This document shows positions 29,121 to 38,540 of a DNA stretch of 64,000 nucleotides, in pieces. The DNA is from Boswellia sacra (Eukaryota; Streptophyta; Magnoliopsida; Sapindales; Burseraceae): assembly GCA_013180625.2 (NCBI GenBank), contig SNVD02013641.1, forward strand, positions 16,926 to 80,925, written 5' to 3'. A program made the position numbers and the translations under genes. Positions within the stretch are counted from its first letter, which is position 1, and each line of letters starts with the position of its first letter. Under the pieces are notes generated by a model. That model saw nothing but the letters and a program-made list of their open reading frames with translations. It was not told the DNA's origin and did not search any database.

Positions 29121-29936
29121 TCGATCGGTGAGCTTCGTCACGAGCCCATGCGGATTCCTGGGCCGATCTTGGTCGTGGGTAATCCGACAATTGAATGATT
29201 ATGTCAAAACAAACTGCTCACAACTGCAACACCTTGAACTGTGCCTCGCAGTGGCGCAACCGACCAAGGCTCGATAATTAGACCTGGGAAAAAAGCCGCA
29301 ACAGAAGGATCAAGTCCTTAAATCATAAGCGCAACCGCCGAAAGCGACCGAGTTGCGAGGCTTGTCACTCGAATCCTTCCATATCAAATTTGTCACCAAA
29401 GGCTCTGAATACTTGAGCTTATATGGCGCCACTAGTTTTGATTTGTCTGTCGGAGCATCAAGAGACTGCCGACGGGATTGAATTCTTTTGAATGTGACCG
29501 CAGGCGGCGATTCCTATCATGTCCCTGGCGGCGCCGGCTTTTAGTCCAATGAGCAGCTTGGGTATCGACATTTGTGCAGCCCAGACTAATCTAGCAGTTC
29601 GACAGATTTCTCCGGGCCCACACACCGTCGCTCTCGCCACCGTCGTGATGGCCACCGTCATCGCCATTAGTTCTCGGACTGTCACTCGTGTCGGCGTATT
29701 TCAAACACGAGCAATTTAGAGACGTACAAGTATTGCCCAGAATATTGATCCTGTGGGACGAGGTACGAGTGTGAGACCAAGAGAGATGCTGGTGGTATCT
29801 GCGTGTGGTCGGCGCTGGTGTTAAACTGCATTGATTGAGTGATCAGGCTAGATTATTTGTCATATATTTAAAGCATATCTGGTGGCAGACCACTGGGGTG
29901 GCCACCCATCATCATTGGATTAAGTTGTACCCTATT

Positions 29937-30062
29937 CTACAACGGGTGAGGCTGGAATGGAGGATATTTGTTCGCTATTAATGGCTCAATTGAGCTACTA
30001 CCACCACCAAAGAGCTCGGGTTCGGGGGCTGGAGACTCGTATTGATTACTGCGACAAGACAT
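29937..30062 (-). CDS. 41-aa candidate ORF followed by an in-frame open stretch
   Basis: ATG 30062 opens MSCRSNQYESPAPEPELFGG..., ending IANKYPPFQPHPL at a TAG (29937-29939). The same frame stays open for 22 more codons (ending MMMGGHPSGLPPDML, TAA at 29868-29870) with Pro/Gly/Met-rich, protein-like composition. It could be a last exon, a small protein, or a gene carrying a premature TAG. No homologue recognised. Confidence 0.3.
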   Translation of the reverse strand: MSCRSNQYESPAPEPELFGGGSSSIEPLIANKYPPFQPHPL

Positions 30063-30680
30063 CCTTTTTTTGCCCGACACTAGAGAACTTGTAATTGTGT
30101 TCCCTCAACAGCTGACAGACTTCACATAGAAGTGGACACAGCGCACCAGCACAAACGCTAGGCTTTTGGCCACTTAATTTGCGTTCCCAGTACAGCGAGA
30201 GTAGTTGATGACAATTTGTCAGCGGTTTCACGCGACCGAAAGCAAATTGAGTCGCTGGCCACGGATCATTAGCCGGGCGCGATTGGCCGGCGTCCTTTCT
30301 GGTGCTCTCCTCTTCAATAACCAACGGCTGCAAAGTTAAAACTCGCGGCTCGCTGAGTAGAGTAGACTCTGTCAATAGAAGTGAACCAGCTAAACGGTCG
30401 GCTTGGTCTATATTGATCCTCTGTTTGGCTCGCACGTGCAGGCCCAAAATATCGTCCTCCAGCTTCACACGTTCGTGGCGGCGGCGGCGGCCTGTTTTTG
30501 AGGCTCTCGAACCGATGAAACAATTCTTGCGATCGAAATTGGTTGCGTACGATTGGCTGCGAAAACAATGCAATCAAACTCGCGAACACTGCAGTCGACA
30601 GCCATCACCGGCCGGGGCCAATCGGTAGTTCGCTTGCTCACGCCGCTAGTCGTTCGTTGGGCCGCTCGGATCGTCGCCCT

Positions 30681-30815
30681 CTAACTTCCTGATGGCACGT
30701 GCAATTGGGCGACAAACACGCGCGCGAAGGGATTACGGAAATTCGCTCGAACGTGAGAGATTAATATGAGCAAACACCAGACTAGGCCAGTGTACACGGC
30801 CAACAGCCTACTCAT
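30681..30815 (-). CDS. 44-aa candidate secreted peptide or first exon
   Basis: ATG 30815 encodes MSRLLAVYTGLVWCLLILIS followed by HVRA and a short tail NFRNPFARVFVAQLHVPSGS. The first 24 residues have the n/h/c layout of a signal peptide with a plausible cleavage after HVRA. No dibasic sites or known peptide motif. It may instead be exon 1 of a spliced secreted-protein gene; the partner exon is not identified. Could be chance. Confidence 0.25.
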   Translation of the reverse strand: MSRLLAVYTGLVWCLLILISHVRANFRNPFARVFVAQLHVPSGS

Positions 30816-31842
30816 CGACACAGACACACGACTCACTATGTTCACTGACAAAACACTACAAAGAAGATGAACACAGCTGGACACAATTGTGAGCACGCAC
30901 GCCCGCCCACCAGTCGGCACCCATCGACTCGTCGCCACTTCTATTTAGAGCAACACACTTCTATCGCTATAGGCACAATCACCAACACCATTGCCGAGCC
31001 AAATAGGAACACTAGCGGCAACATCGCGGCCATCACCGCAGTTGGTGGTCGCGCCGCATCGGAGCCACCTTCTAATTGCTCACATTGAGACGGAAACTTG
31101 GGATTATTAATGCTAGATTGAAATGCAAACGAGACCCGGTGCTACCGATGAACTAGTCGTATCGTCTACTGGCTTTCACGCCCATCCAAATGAGCTCGTG
31201 CGTTTGCTCACTTTGGCGATCCTCCGCTCGGATTGATGAGAACCGCCTAAGCGTTGCGACCGCCGCTCTCAGAGGCCCAGAGACCGATACGAATGGAGGT
31301 TTATGACAAATCGCGCGATGATATGGATCAAACGGACGACTGAACTGAGCAATCGTTTTGCTCCAGACCTTCTTAGAGGCTCATGGTATTAGTTTGTATC
31401 GATGTGCTCGCGTTCAGGGCCGAGTTTCAGTGACGATCCCGAGAAGGCCGACTACTTTGCCGACAGGCTGTGCTCGGTTGGCGGCGCTTAGCTTAAGCTA
31501 GTCGTACATCTGGACGACTCTCGTAGTTGGCGGACATCAGCATCCGACACAATACTTGAGCAACAGACTAACTCAATCATCGAGCAGCCGCCCAGCGCAT
31601 CGGTTCGCGTGCGCTAGCTCGCGGAAGTCTGCCACAACGATTGATGAAATGAGAAGTGTCAAAACGAAATGGTGATGAGCATATGGCACTCGAGAAGCGA
31701 AACACGAACAAGAGTTGCAAAAAATCTCTTCGAGAACGTCAAAAGCATTGCGAGGCGCGCACCTTGGCGGTGACAAATATTCGCCGTGGGCGGCAGTGGT
31801 CGCAAAGATGGATTAGCCGCATGCGCAACTCAACACCATACG

Positions 31843-31863
31843 TGACTCTCTCTCTCTCTCTCT
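31843..31863. repeat. (CT)n microsatellite
   Basis: Run of ct dinucleotides close to the 3' end of goosecoid. Confidence 0.8.
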
Positions 31864-31920
31864 TTCTCTCTTTGTCTGTCGATTTCTCGGTTAAGCACCA
31901 TCGTCGAATGGTCGCCTATT

Positions 31921-32934
31921 TTATTGGACACCAAACCTGACAGTCTCCTCGTGGCATTGTTTCTTAGAAGAGGGCCCAGAGACGTCTGAACTACTACTAG
32001 AGGTTCCACTGACACTCGTGCGTGAGGGCGCCGACTGATTGGCGTCCTGATCTCGCTGACAATCATGCTGTTGCATGGCTGCAATCAGGTGCTGCTGCTG
32101 CTGGTGCTGCTGCTGCTCGAAACTTGTGCCGCCGCTGTATATCTGAGCTCCCTGTCCAAGAAGATATTGGTCGTGCTGCTGCTGCTGTCGGCGCGAGATT
32201 ATTGCGGCTGAGGCGGCTGCCGAGACCGCGGGATCGATGTGGAATTGGGTATGCGTAACATGCGGCTGGTCACGCTGCTGCTTGCGATATTTCGCTCGCC
32301 TATTCTTGAACCAAACCTCTATACGGGCCTCTTTGAGATTTATGTGAGCGGCAAGCTGCTCACGCAAAGTCACGTCTGGGTATTGCGTCTGATAGAAGAC
32401 GCTCTCTAGCTGGGCGAGTTGTTCTTCGGAGAAAATGGTCCGATGACGGCGTTTCCGCTTGGAATGTTGGCCAATCAACTGGCAAGGAAAGGGTAGGCGG
32501 CTCAAAGGGGCTGCTGAGTTGTGGACTGTGATAGCTTGCTGAGTTGTGGGATTGTTTGGAACAACAGGCATAACAGGTCGCTCAATCTTTGAGCCTGAGG
32601 ATAATTCTGTTTGCAGACTCGATGAAATGCGCTCACGATCACCGATGTTCGCTGGATTGCCTCGACTTGTAGCTTGACCATTTGCCGTCATAGCGCTCAG
32701 ATACCGCTGATAGTATTCATTGGAGCTAGCCAAAGAGGCGAGGAATGGGTTCTGACTGTAGATTGATAGGGCAGGATTGTAAGTTCGATGTTGATGGAGT
32801 TGTGGTTGTTGGTGGTGCTGCTGTTGGTGTTGCTGTTGCTGTTGATGCTGGTGTTGTTGATGCTGTTGGCCGTGACTTTGCATCTCGGACGCAGCTCGCA
32901 GCTGCGCGAGCAATATTGAGCTGATTGGCATCAT
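31921..32934 (-). CDS. Gsc: Goosecoid homeodomain transcription factor
   Basis: About 337 aa from ATG 32934; the frame is open a little further upstream, but only from a TTG. The homeodomain occupies about 159-219 (DNA about 32278-32460): [31 protein letters not shown] and [15 protein letters not shown]. Lys at homeodomain position 50 (WFKNRR) and RRHRTIF-EEQL are diagnostic of Goosecoid rather than Otx. The protein begins [12 protein letters not shown], an eh1/GEH repressor motif (x-x-I-x-x-I-L) where canonical Gsc has FSIDNIL. The N-terminal half has His/Gln runs; the C-terminal half is Gln/Ser-rich. Gsc represses transcription during head and foregut patterning. Single exon, unlike most animal Gsc genes. 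Confidence 0.9.
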   Translation of the reverse strand: MMPISSILLAQLRAASEMQSHGQQHQQHQHQQQQQHQQQHHQQPQLHQHRTYNPALSIYSQNPFLASLASSNEYYQRYLSAMTANGQATSRGNPANIGDRERISSSLQTELSSGSKIERPVMPVVPNNPTTQQAITVHNSAAPLSRLPFPCQLIGQHSKRKRRHRTIFSEEQLAQLESVFYQTQYPDVTLREQLAAHINLKEARIEVWFKNRRAKYRKQQRDQPHVTHTQFHIDPAVSAAASAAIISRRQQQQHDQYLLGQGAQIYSGGTSFEQQQHQQQQHLIAAMQQHDCQRDQDANQSAPSRTSVSGTSSSSSDVSGPSSKKQCHEETVRFGVQ

Positions 32935-33306
32935 ATCTACGCTTTTATGATCTCTACACTCTGAATTCAAACCTTCAAATGTTTAGAGACGAACCATGAT
33001 CGACCAATTTGAGGCGAAAATCATCCATTAGTAATGCGCAGCGGTCACCAGCAGAGTGCGCGAGAAAATCTGGAATCAATTGCTGCGATGTTCTCATTGC
33101 GCCTGCGCATACCCCAACAGAAGCCTATCAATTTTCCAATGGACTGATCGCAAAACTTCGACTGCGCAACTCCGCTGCTCTCATGAGGTTGAACTACAAT
33201 TAGTGTAATCAAAGGCCAAATAGGTTGTTCAGAAGTTTGTTTTAATATTTGTTAGTTTTATCCATGATATATCACATTTTTTCAGTCAAATTTATGAGTA
33301 TTCAAT
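32935..33306. other. Short region upstream of goosecoid
   Basis: About 370 bp containing the goosecoid promoter and TMEM245 3' flank. No other feature seen. Confidence 0.4.
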
Positions 33307-35463
33307 TCACTTGTAGGTTTCTAGAAGATAGACAACAACGAGGGACAACAGTCTTATGGTGACCAACAACATTGGTCCAAACAAAGCTCCATCAATTCCG
33401 AATACCAGTACTCCTCCGGCGATCGCTAGACCTGTTAAATATGGATGGCCGGCTGCTTTGATCTCACTGTAAAAGGCTGTAGTCACAAAGGATGATGGCA
33501 CTGTTGCGAGCAGGAACATAAGTATTGATTGAGAAACTTGTCCGGATAGATACATGTCGAGGCAAGCAGGCAGCGAGGCCCAATATGGAGATATGAAAGG
33601 CACTGCTCCAAACAAGGCTGAGATCACAGCAGGTATATAGACGACTTCCAATTCGAATAACCGATGTAGAAGCCACGTCGAGAGCCCATGAAATACCATC
33701 ATCTTCAAGGAGGCCGTGAACACAGCGTTGATTGATTCGTCCACAGAATGTATGATTTCTGTCCGATTCTTCATACCCTTGGCCTTCATCAGGATGGTGG
33801 GCTCAGTCCTTGGCATGACATTCTTGATTAGCTCAATTGGTTTGTACTGATCCCCGCTCGAACATAGTATATAGAATAAAGCTGTAGTGAATATTATCAG
33901 ATCAATGATGAAGTTCATAATCACATTACCGCCCCCAATGACGAGTGACAGAGTAGCAGTTATGATACCCAAAAATAAATTCAAATTTCCTTTGATCAAG
34001 ATAATCAGTGAGTCAGTGACTGAGACTAGGGTGTCCCAATTCTGTTTGAAGATTTTAGCACAGAGGGCGAAATCGAGCGATTGAAAAGCTACCATCAATC
34101 GGTCCCAGTCGTAAGGATTGTGATGCGCTCTGAGACTCGTATTCTCGAGACTAGCGGTTGCATTGGGTCGATTCTTCAGCCACATAGCGTAGGCACGATC
34201 CCAGAACTCTACCATTTGCTTTTCTATCATTGATGACTGGGTAGAATTGAACTCATTTGAGTCCACTGCAGCATTCGATAATAGTTGTCGTGTCGAGTTT
34301 CTTATCCACTCACGTCCATGCTGATAGGCATTCTTGACCGCTCCATCGAGTAGCCCGTGAAGGACGTCTAACCAGGCGGGAAGCCATGCTCTTAGTTCAG
34401 GATTGCTCTGGTGCAACGCGTTGGCAGCCACACTAACTCGCTCTATCATATATATACTTTCGCTATATATCTGAATTGAGAGGTATAGAGATGTAGTTAC
34501 TACAATAAACCCGACTAAGCCTATCACACAGGCACTTGAAATAGTATCGATATAACTCTCTATTTCTTGAACAAACAAGTCATATGCTTTACCGAAATGA
34601 TTATAGCTCTGGCGCATGTAAGTGTTCAGACTGATATCTTGACTCCGGATCTCATCGCGTCTAGACTCATCTGTTGCTTCTGCTTCAGTTATAGTGTCAT
34701 CTAAACCGAGACTCGAGTAGAACTTCTGCTTCAATATGTGAGCCATTCGGCTCAAACTCATCCATACAATAAAAATGAGTATGAATAAATAGATGATGTG
34801 GGGATGTAACCAACAGATCTGAGCAAGGCAGAAGGATCTGACCAAAAAGAGAAGATAAGCGTCACTGAAGGACACGCTTGTTTTGGTAATATCAGTAATG
34901 AACATGATTAGATTGATGCTCATCACATAGTTCATAACACTATGTCCACCTATGATCGCTAATGACATGGCGGCCAAACATACAGCTAGTGCTGACTTCA
35001 AATCTCGGTTGATTATGGTCCTGCCAAAGTCTACTATCTCATATCCGTAATGACAGAAATGTAATCTAATACGCTCAACAAGTTTGTCCACAACTGAGAA
35101 CGGCATGAAAAGACCGGCTATAACAGGCACTTGATCTTCTCTGATGTCTCTTAATCTTCCTTTGAAGAACTCTGACATGGTTTGTTTCATAGGGTGAAGA
35201 AATGATCCAAAGAGTAATGCTAGTAAGAGCGTCCTTAGGTATGGCATAAAGACTATGGTAACAGCATACAAGGTAATAAGTATGAATGCCACAATCAATA
35301 AGGCTGCAACTAGGGCTCGCTCTAATTCGAGAAAACCTTTAAGCTTCTCATTGGGAGTTATGAGAAGTTTGGCGATATCTTTAAAAGAGGGTGATTGGGT
35401 TGGGCGGCTGGAAGTGCCCGCAAATGAGGCCCGGCCAGGAGTCTTCATGTGATCGGTGTTCAT
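33307..35463 (-). CDS. TMEM245: TMEM245-like multi-pass membrane protein
   Basis: 718 aa with roughly ten or more hydrophobic segments. The N-terminal region (ALVAALLIVAFILITLYAV, YLRTLLLALLFGSFLHPMKQ) and the C-terminal block (STWLLHRLFELEVVYIPAVI, FGAVPFISPYWASLPACLDM, VFGIDGALFGPMLL) match TMEM245, a member of the AI-2E transporter/PerM-like superfamily. A large luminal or extracellular loop (about 345-455) has several N-glycosylation sequons. Substrate and function are unknown for the animal family. Slightly shorter than human (about 880), with no introns. Confidence 0.85.
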   Translation of the reverse strand: MNTDHMKTPGRASFAGTSSRPTQSPSFKDIAKLLITPNEKLKGFLELERALVAALLIVAFILITLYAVTIVFMPYLRTLLLALLFGSFLHPMKQTMSEFFKGRLRDIREDQVPVIAGLFMPFSVVDKLVERIRLHFCHYGYEIVDFGRTIINRDLKSALAVCLAAMSLAIIGGHSVMNYVMSINLIMFITDITKTSVSFSDAYLLFLVRSFCLAQICWLHPHIIYLFILIFIVWMSLSRMAHILKQKFYSSLGLDDTITEAEATDESRRDEIRSQDISLNTYMRQSYNHFGKAYDLFVQEIESYIDTISSACVIGLVGFIVVTTSLYLSIQIYSESIYMIERVSVAANALHQSNPELRAWLPAWLDVLHGLLDGAVKNAYQHGREWIRNSTRQLLSNAAVDSNEFNSTQSSMIEKQMVEFWDRAYAMWLKNRPNATASLENTSLRAHHNPYDWDRLMVAFQSLDFALCAKIFKQNWDTLVSVTDSLIILIKGNLNLFLGIITATLSLVIGGGNVIMNFIIDLIIFTTALFYILCSSGDQYKPIELIKNVMPRTEPTILMKAKGMKNRTEIIHSVDESINAVFTASLKMMVFHGLSTWLLHRLFELEVVYIPAVISALFGAVPFISPYWASLPACLDMYLSGQVSQSILMFLLATVPSSFVTTAFYSEIKAAGHPYLTGLAIAGGVLVFGIDGALFGPMLLVTIRLLSLVVVYLLETYK

Positions 35464-35986
35464 TTTTGCAACTATCTGTAAGTACTTCTAACTAATAAGT
35501 TTCAGATCAAGTCACATGGCTTGAAGTCTTGCCTGGACCTCTTGATTTATAGTGTGTTCCTAAAATCGAGATGGCTCATTTGAACGTATTTTTCAAGTTG
35601 GGTCTCTTCAGGTATATCCTTTGCCAAAATACTATTTTCTGCAATCGACGGACTCTGGAGCATCAAGAGATCTCTGTCATTCACCTTTATCTATGTAGAA
35701 CTTTCCTCGCCAGGAGAATGCATCTCGAATGTTTTTTGCTTATAAGATGAAACACAGGCTAGATTATCCTGCGAGCAACAGCCCCGGAGCCCAATTTTTA
35801 GCGCCTCTCAATGTCAACAAATTCTCGCTGTCAATAAAACGGAAGGACGCGCGACTGAGGCCCTGATCAATTGAAATCGTCAAGTTGATTATCAGATACC
35901 CACACTCCTGTTTATATTCTCATAGTTTTATATCTTCTTTAGGTCTTCAGAACGAGCGAGTGATCGCCCATGATCGGATAACAATT
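35464..35986. other. Gene-free region between TMEM245 and HACD
   Basis: About 520 bp; TMEM245 promoter and HACD 3' flank. Nothing else recognised. Confidence 0.4.
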
Positions 35987-36685
35987 CTAATCAAGCTTGA
36001 CTTTCAAATGCTTGTTTCTTTGGCTCCACATATATCTCATGAGGTGCAACATAGCTGGTGTGAGTACGGCTACAATGTAGAACCTTAATACGCTGGGACA
36101 ATGGAATGACATATTCGCTGCATTGGGTAAGCTGAAACTATAATCACCTGTTTTCTCAAAATGTCTTGCAGCCGCCAGTATGATTTTTGATTCGTAGAAT
36201 ACGCCCATAGGGTATAGCGGAAGGAAGAGAGAGTACCTGGCCCACGTTATGAGATACACATCGATATTGAGCAATCGCAATGTGTAGAAAGAGTATCTAA
36301 AAATTTCGATGGTCGACCACACAAGAAATAGGTAGCTTATGGAAGATTTGGATTCAGTCCATATTTGCACATTGATCAAAAAGACATTGGGCAGAATCCT
36401 ACCGCATGTCTGCATCAGCGGCATCATGGCACCCCCAGGCAACAAACCTAATATGGGATACAGTGCCTCTAATAACTGGGCGTAGGTAATGATTCGAACC
36501 ATACTCGTTAGGTAACTCAAAGTGAGGTGTTCCAACTGCTGTGGCTGTGTCCCAGAGCAGTAAGTTATCAGTGCAGCAATCACACCAGAGAAAGCCACGA
36601 GCATTGAAAGGTTATAGATAGTTAGATATACCTTTCCTACTAAGCCGAAACTCATTGTCTTGTTTGGTGGTTCCGTTCTAGCCAT
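35987..36685 (-). CDS. HACD: Very-long-chain 3-hydroxyacyl-CoA dehydratase
   Basis: 232 aa, six-TM PTPLA/HACD family. Catalyses the third step of very-long-chain fatty-acid elongation, dehydrating 3-hydroxyacyl-CoA to trans-2-enoyl-CoA in the ER. The signature TIEIFRYSFYTLRLL then WARYSLFLPLYPMGVFYES is present. The catalytic pair, by analogy with yeast Phs1 (Tyr and Glu seven residues apart), would be Tyr158 and Glu165. The N-terminal VYLTIYNLSM helix and conserved QLLEALYPILGLLP are also family features. Which paralogue (HACD1-4) cannot be told. The C-terminus lacks a clear KKxx signal. Confidence 0.92.
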   Translation of the reverse strand: MARTEPPNKTMSFGLVGKVYLTIYNLSMLVAFSGVIAALITYCSGTQPQQLEHLTLSYLTSMVRIITYAQLLEALYPILGLLPGGAMMPLMQTCGRILPNVFLINVQIWTESKSSISYLFLVWSTIEIFRYSFYTLRLLNIDVYLITWARYSLFLPLYPMGVFYESKIILAAARHFEKTGDYSFSLPNAANMSFHCPSVLRFYIVAVLTPAMLHLMRYMWSQRNKHLKVKLD

Positions 36686-37116
36686 GGTCGCTCGTGTTCC
36701 ATTTCTTGAGGTTCAATGATTAGGAATTAGAGGCTACTTCAAGCCAGCTTGGCAATGAAGTATAATAATGTGAGGTTTATCATTAGTGTTTCCAGACAAG
36801 CAGATTGACTATCTCGGTAATGGCGAAGACGTTTGACAAATTTTAATTATTCATGCACACGCGCCCGCGCATCGTGACAAGATCGGTTCTTGGTCACCAA
36901 GTCCGTGTCGCCTCCATCGAGCCATGAGCAAGTTCATCTGGTGATGATTTCACTATGTCTTGATAAAATCAATCTTGGATCCAAGCTATTGTGTGCCTGC
37001 ATCAGGTTTGTTATGATCACAGCCAAGTTAGTACAGTCTGTCCACGAAATCAATGCCGGGTCAAACTTTTTGATTGGAATGATGCTCGAGATGGAAATTG
37101 TCAAGTGATTACTAGT
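36686..37116. other. Gene-free region between HACD and VTI1B
   Basis: About 430 bp with no supported gene or repeat. Confidence 0.4.
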
Positions 37117-37479
37117 TCACTTAACAAATCTGAGATACAGTTGTAAGGCTATGATCACCAGCTCCATCAAAATGATAGAGATCATGAGTATCTTGTTTGT
37201 AAGGATTTTCAAATACATGTAGCGTAAGTTCTTGTTGGTGTCATCGAGTTGTCTGTTTGTATCTCCAATCCTTTCCCTTGTCCTCCCGAGCGCCTCACGC
37301 TGATGAGCTAGTTCGCCTAGAGTTTCCTGAGCGACGGTTTCGGATTCTCTACAGATAACTTCTGCCCGATTAACCCTTTCATTAACTCCTCTCAGCAGAT
37401 CTGTCTCACGGCCATTCGAGGTGCCCGGGACGGGATGCCAAACACTATTTTGTCGATTGTGACTTGGTGGCATCGACAT
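37117..37479 (-). CDS. VTI1B: VTI1B-like Qb-SNARE lacking the Habc domain
   Basis: 120 aa. A SNARE motif spans about 28-90 (LGELAHQREALGRTRERIGD) followed by a tail anchor of about 97-116 (KILMISIILMELVIIALQLYL). The motif and TM wording (ILTNKILMISIILMELVI) is closest to VTI1B. The zero-layer residue is Gln, as in VTI1B, where VTI1A has Asp. VTI1B acts in late-endosome and lysosome fusion. The family is usually about 230 aa with an N-terminal three-helix Habc domain. Here only 27 mostly polar residues precede the SNARE motif. Either the domain was lost or upstream exons are outside this frame; none was found in the 500 bp upstream. Confidence 0.82.
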   Translation of the reverse strand: MSMPPSHNRQNSVWHPVPGTSNGRETDLLRGVNERVNRAEVICRESETVAQETLGELAHQREALGRTRERIGDTNRQLDDTNKNLRYMYLKILTNKILMISIILMELVIIALQLYLRFVK

Positions 37480-37977
37480 GTTTAAGAGTCTCGCTCCTTC
37501 CCGTCAATGTGAAGAGATATATCAATCGATTTAGTTTAGTGACACAGATATGGATGCCTATCAAGTGTCACCATTTGATTGTGGCTGAAATATGAAGTGG
37601 GTGTTTACAAATTTCAACAGCTGAGTTGATTGTGCCGCTGCGCGAGCGGAATGAACTCCTGCTGAACCTACCAAATTGCCAAGTTCGAGAACAGCTATGC
37701 CACCATAAACGCATAGGCCGCAAAAGCCGGATGGATCCTTAAAAGATTAACAGTCGGACAGTGAGTCTGTCTGTGTGACTGGAATAAAGCTGGATCCTGA
37801 GCCGGCAATTGTTCTCATGGTCGCTCATTAGATGAGATCGAGGTCAAAGTTTTTTGAGCATCTCTGACGAGAATTCTGAATTTATTCGATTTTTATCGGC
37901 AAACTTGCCTCTCTTGTTTCTGTGTGAATGATTTTATTCCAGTTAACCGGACAAAGCTTTCTTGTCTGAAGGATTAA
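37480..37977. other. Gene-free region upstream of VTI1B
   Basis: About 500 bp, no supported gene, no Habc-like coding frame, no repeat. Confidence 0.4.
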
Positions 37978-38468
37978 CTAGAACTTGGTCCCGTAACTAC
38001 TATATGACTGACGACCTTTACCCAGCTTGCCTTGACCGAAACCGCTCCAACTTCCGTGCCCGCCGAGGTTGTGGCGACCGTAGCCGCCATAGCCACCGTA
38101 GCTCCCGTAACGGCCTGGCTGAAGTCCGTAAACATCGAGGTCATCTATGGGTGAGTTCAAGATGTCTTGCTGCGGGTAGTAATTGGTATTTCCGTAAAGT
38201 GAATTGAAACTACATATTCGGTTTGCGGTCAGGAGCTCCATTAGTTTCAGGTCGCGCGCCATGTGCGCGAGATCTTATGGTGCCTCTCGAGATCCTTTCG
38301 AACTTACCTGGTTCCGGTGCCGGTGAGACCCGTTGCTAGTTCATTGGTGATTGTCTGGCGCTGGTTGCGATTCAGACGGGGGGCGCCGAGCGTCGGGAGT
38401 CCGCTCGACAGGTAGAGCGTCAATACCAGGCCGACGATGATAAGTTTGGATAGCTTCTTGGATGCCAT
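37978..38468 (-). CDS. Two-exon secreted Gly/Tyr-rich protein, 130 aa
   Basis: Exon 1 (38308-38468) starts at an ATG giving MASKKLSKLIIVGLVLTLYL, a signal peptide ending near LPTLGA, then RLNRNQRQTITNELATG. A GTAAGT donor follows (intron 38210-38307, 98 nt, acceptor TATGTAG, phase 2). Exon 2 (37978-38209) continues FNSLYGNTNYYPQQD, an acidic stretch SPIDDLDVYG and a Gly/Tyr-rich tail (YGSYGGYGGYGRHN, SYSSYGTKF). Splicing phases agree exactly. The Gly/Tyr-rich tail recalls cuticular, adhesive or glycine-rich antimicrobial proteins; I recognise no family. A TATA box lies about 65 nt upstream of the ATG, so strong regulated expression is plausible. The alternative start at 38567 would put the signal peptide internally. 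Confidence 0.75.
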
Positions 38469-38532
38469 TGTGCTGGATTGATCGTCGATGACAAATGAGT
38501 TATGACTAATTGAAATATTGCGGCCGCGAGCA

Positions 38533-38540
38533 TTTATATA
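38533..38540 (-). promoter_or_regulatory. TATA box of the Gly/Tyr-rich gene
   Basis: TATATAAA on the minus strand, 65-72 nt upstream of the ATG at 38468, leaving room for a roughly 35-nt 5'UTR after a start site 30 nt downstream. Confidence 0.55.

Larger units (their letters stand above)
28610..31920. other. 3.3-kb gene-poor stretch between raw and goosecoid
   Basis: Contains two inverted repeats and a small palindrome (listed separately), two tiny minus-strand candidate ORFs (29937-30062 and 30681-30815), and a CT run (31843-31863) just downstream of goosecoid. A 175-codon minus ORF (30046-30573) lacks convincing family features. No RNA gene recognised. Confidence 0.5.

Noticed and set aside
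30046..30573. 175-codon minus ORF
   Set aside because: No domain, no support for its start; only its short Cys-rich part was kept as a weak lead.
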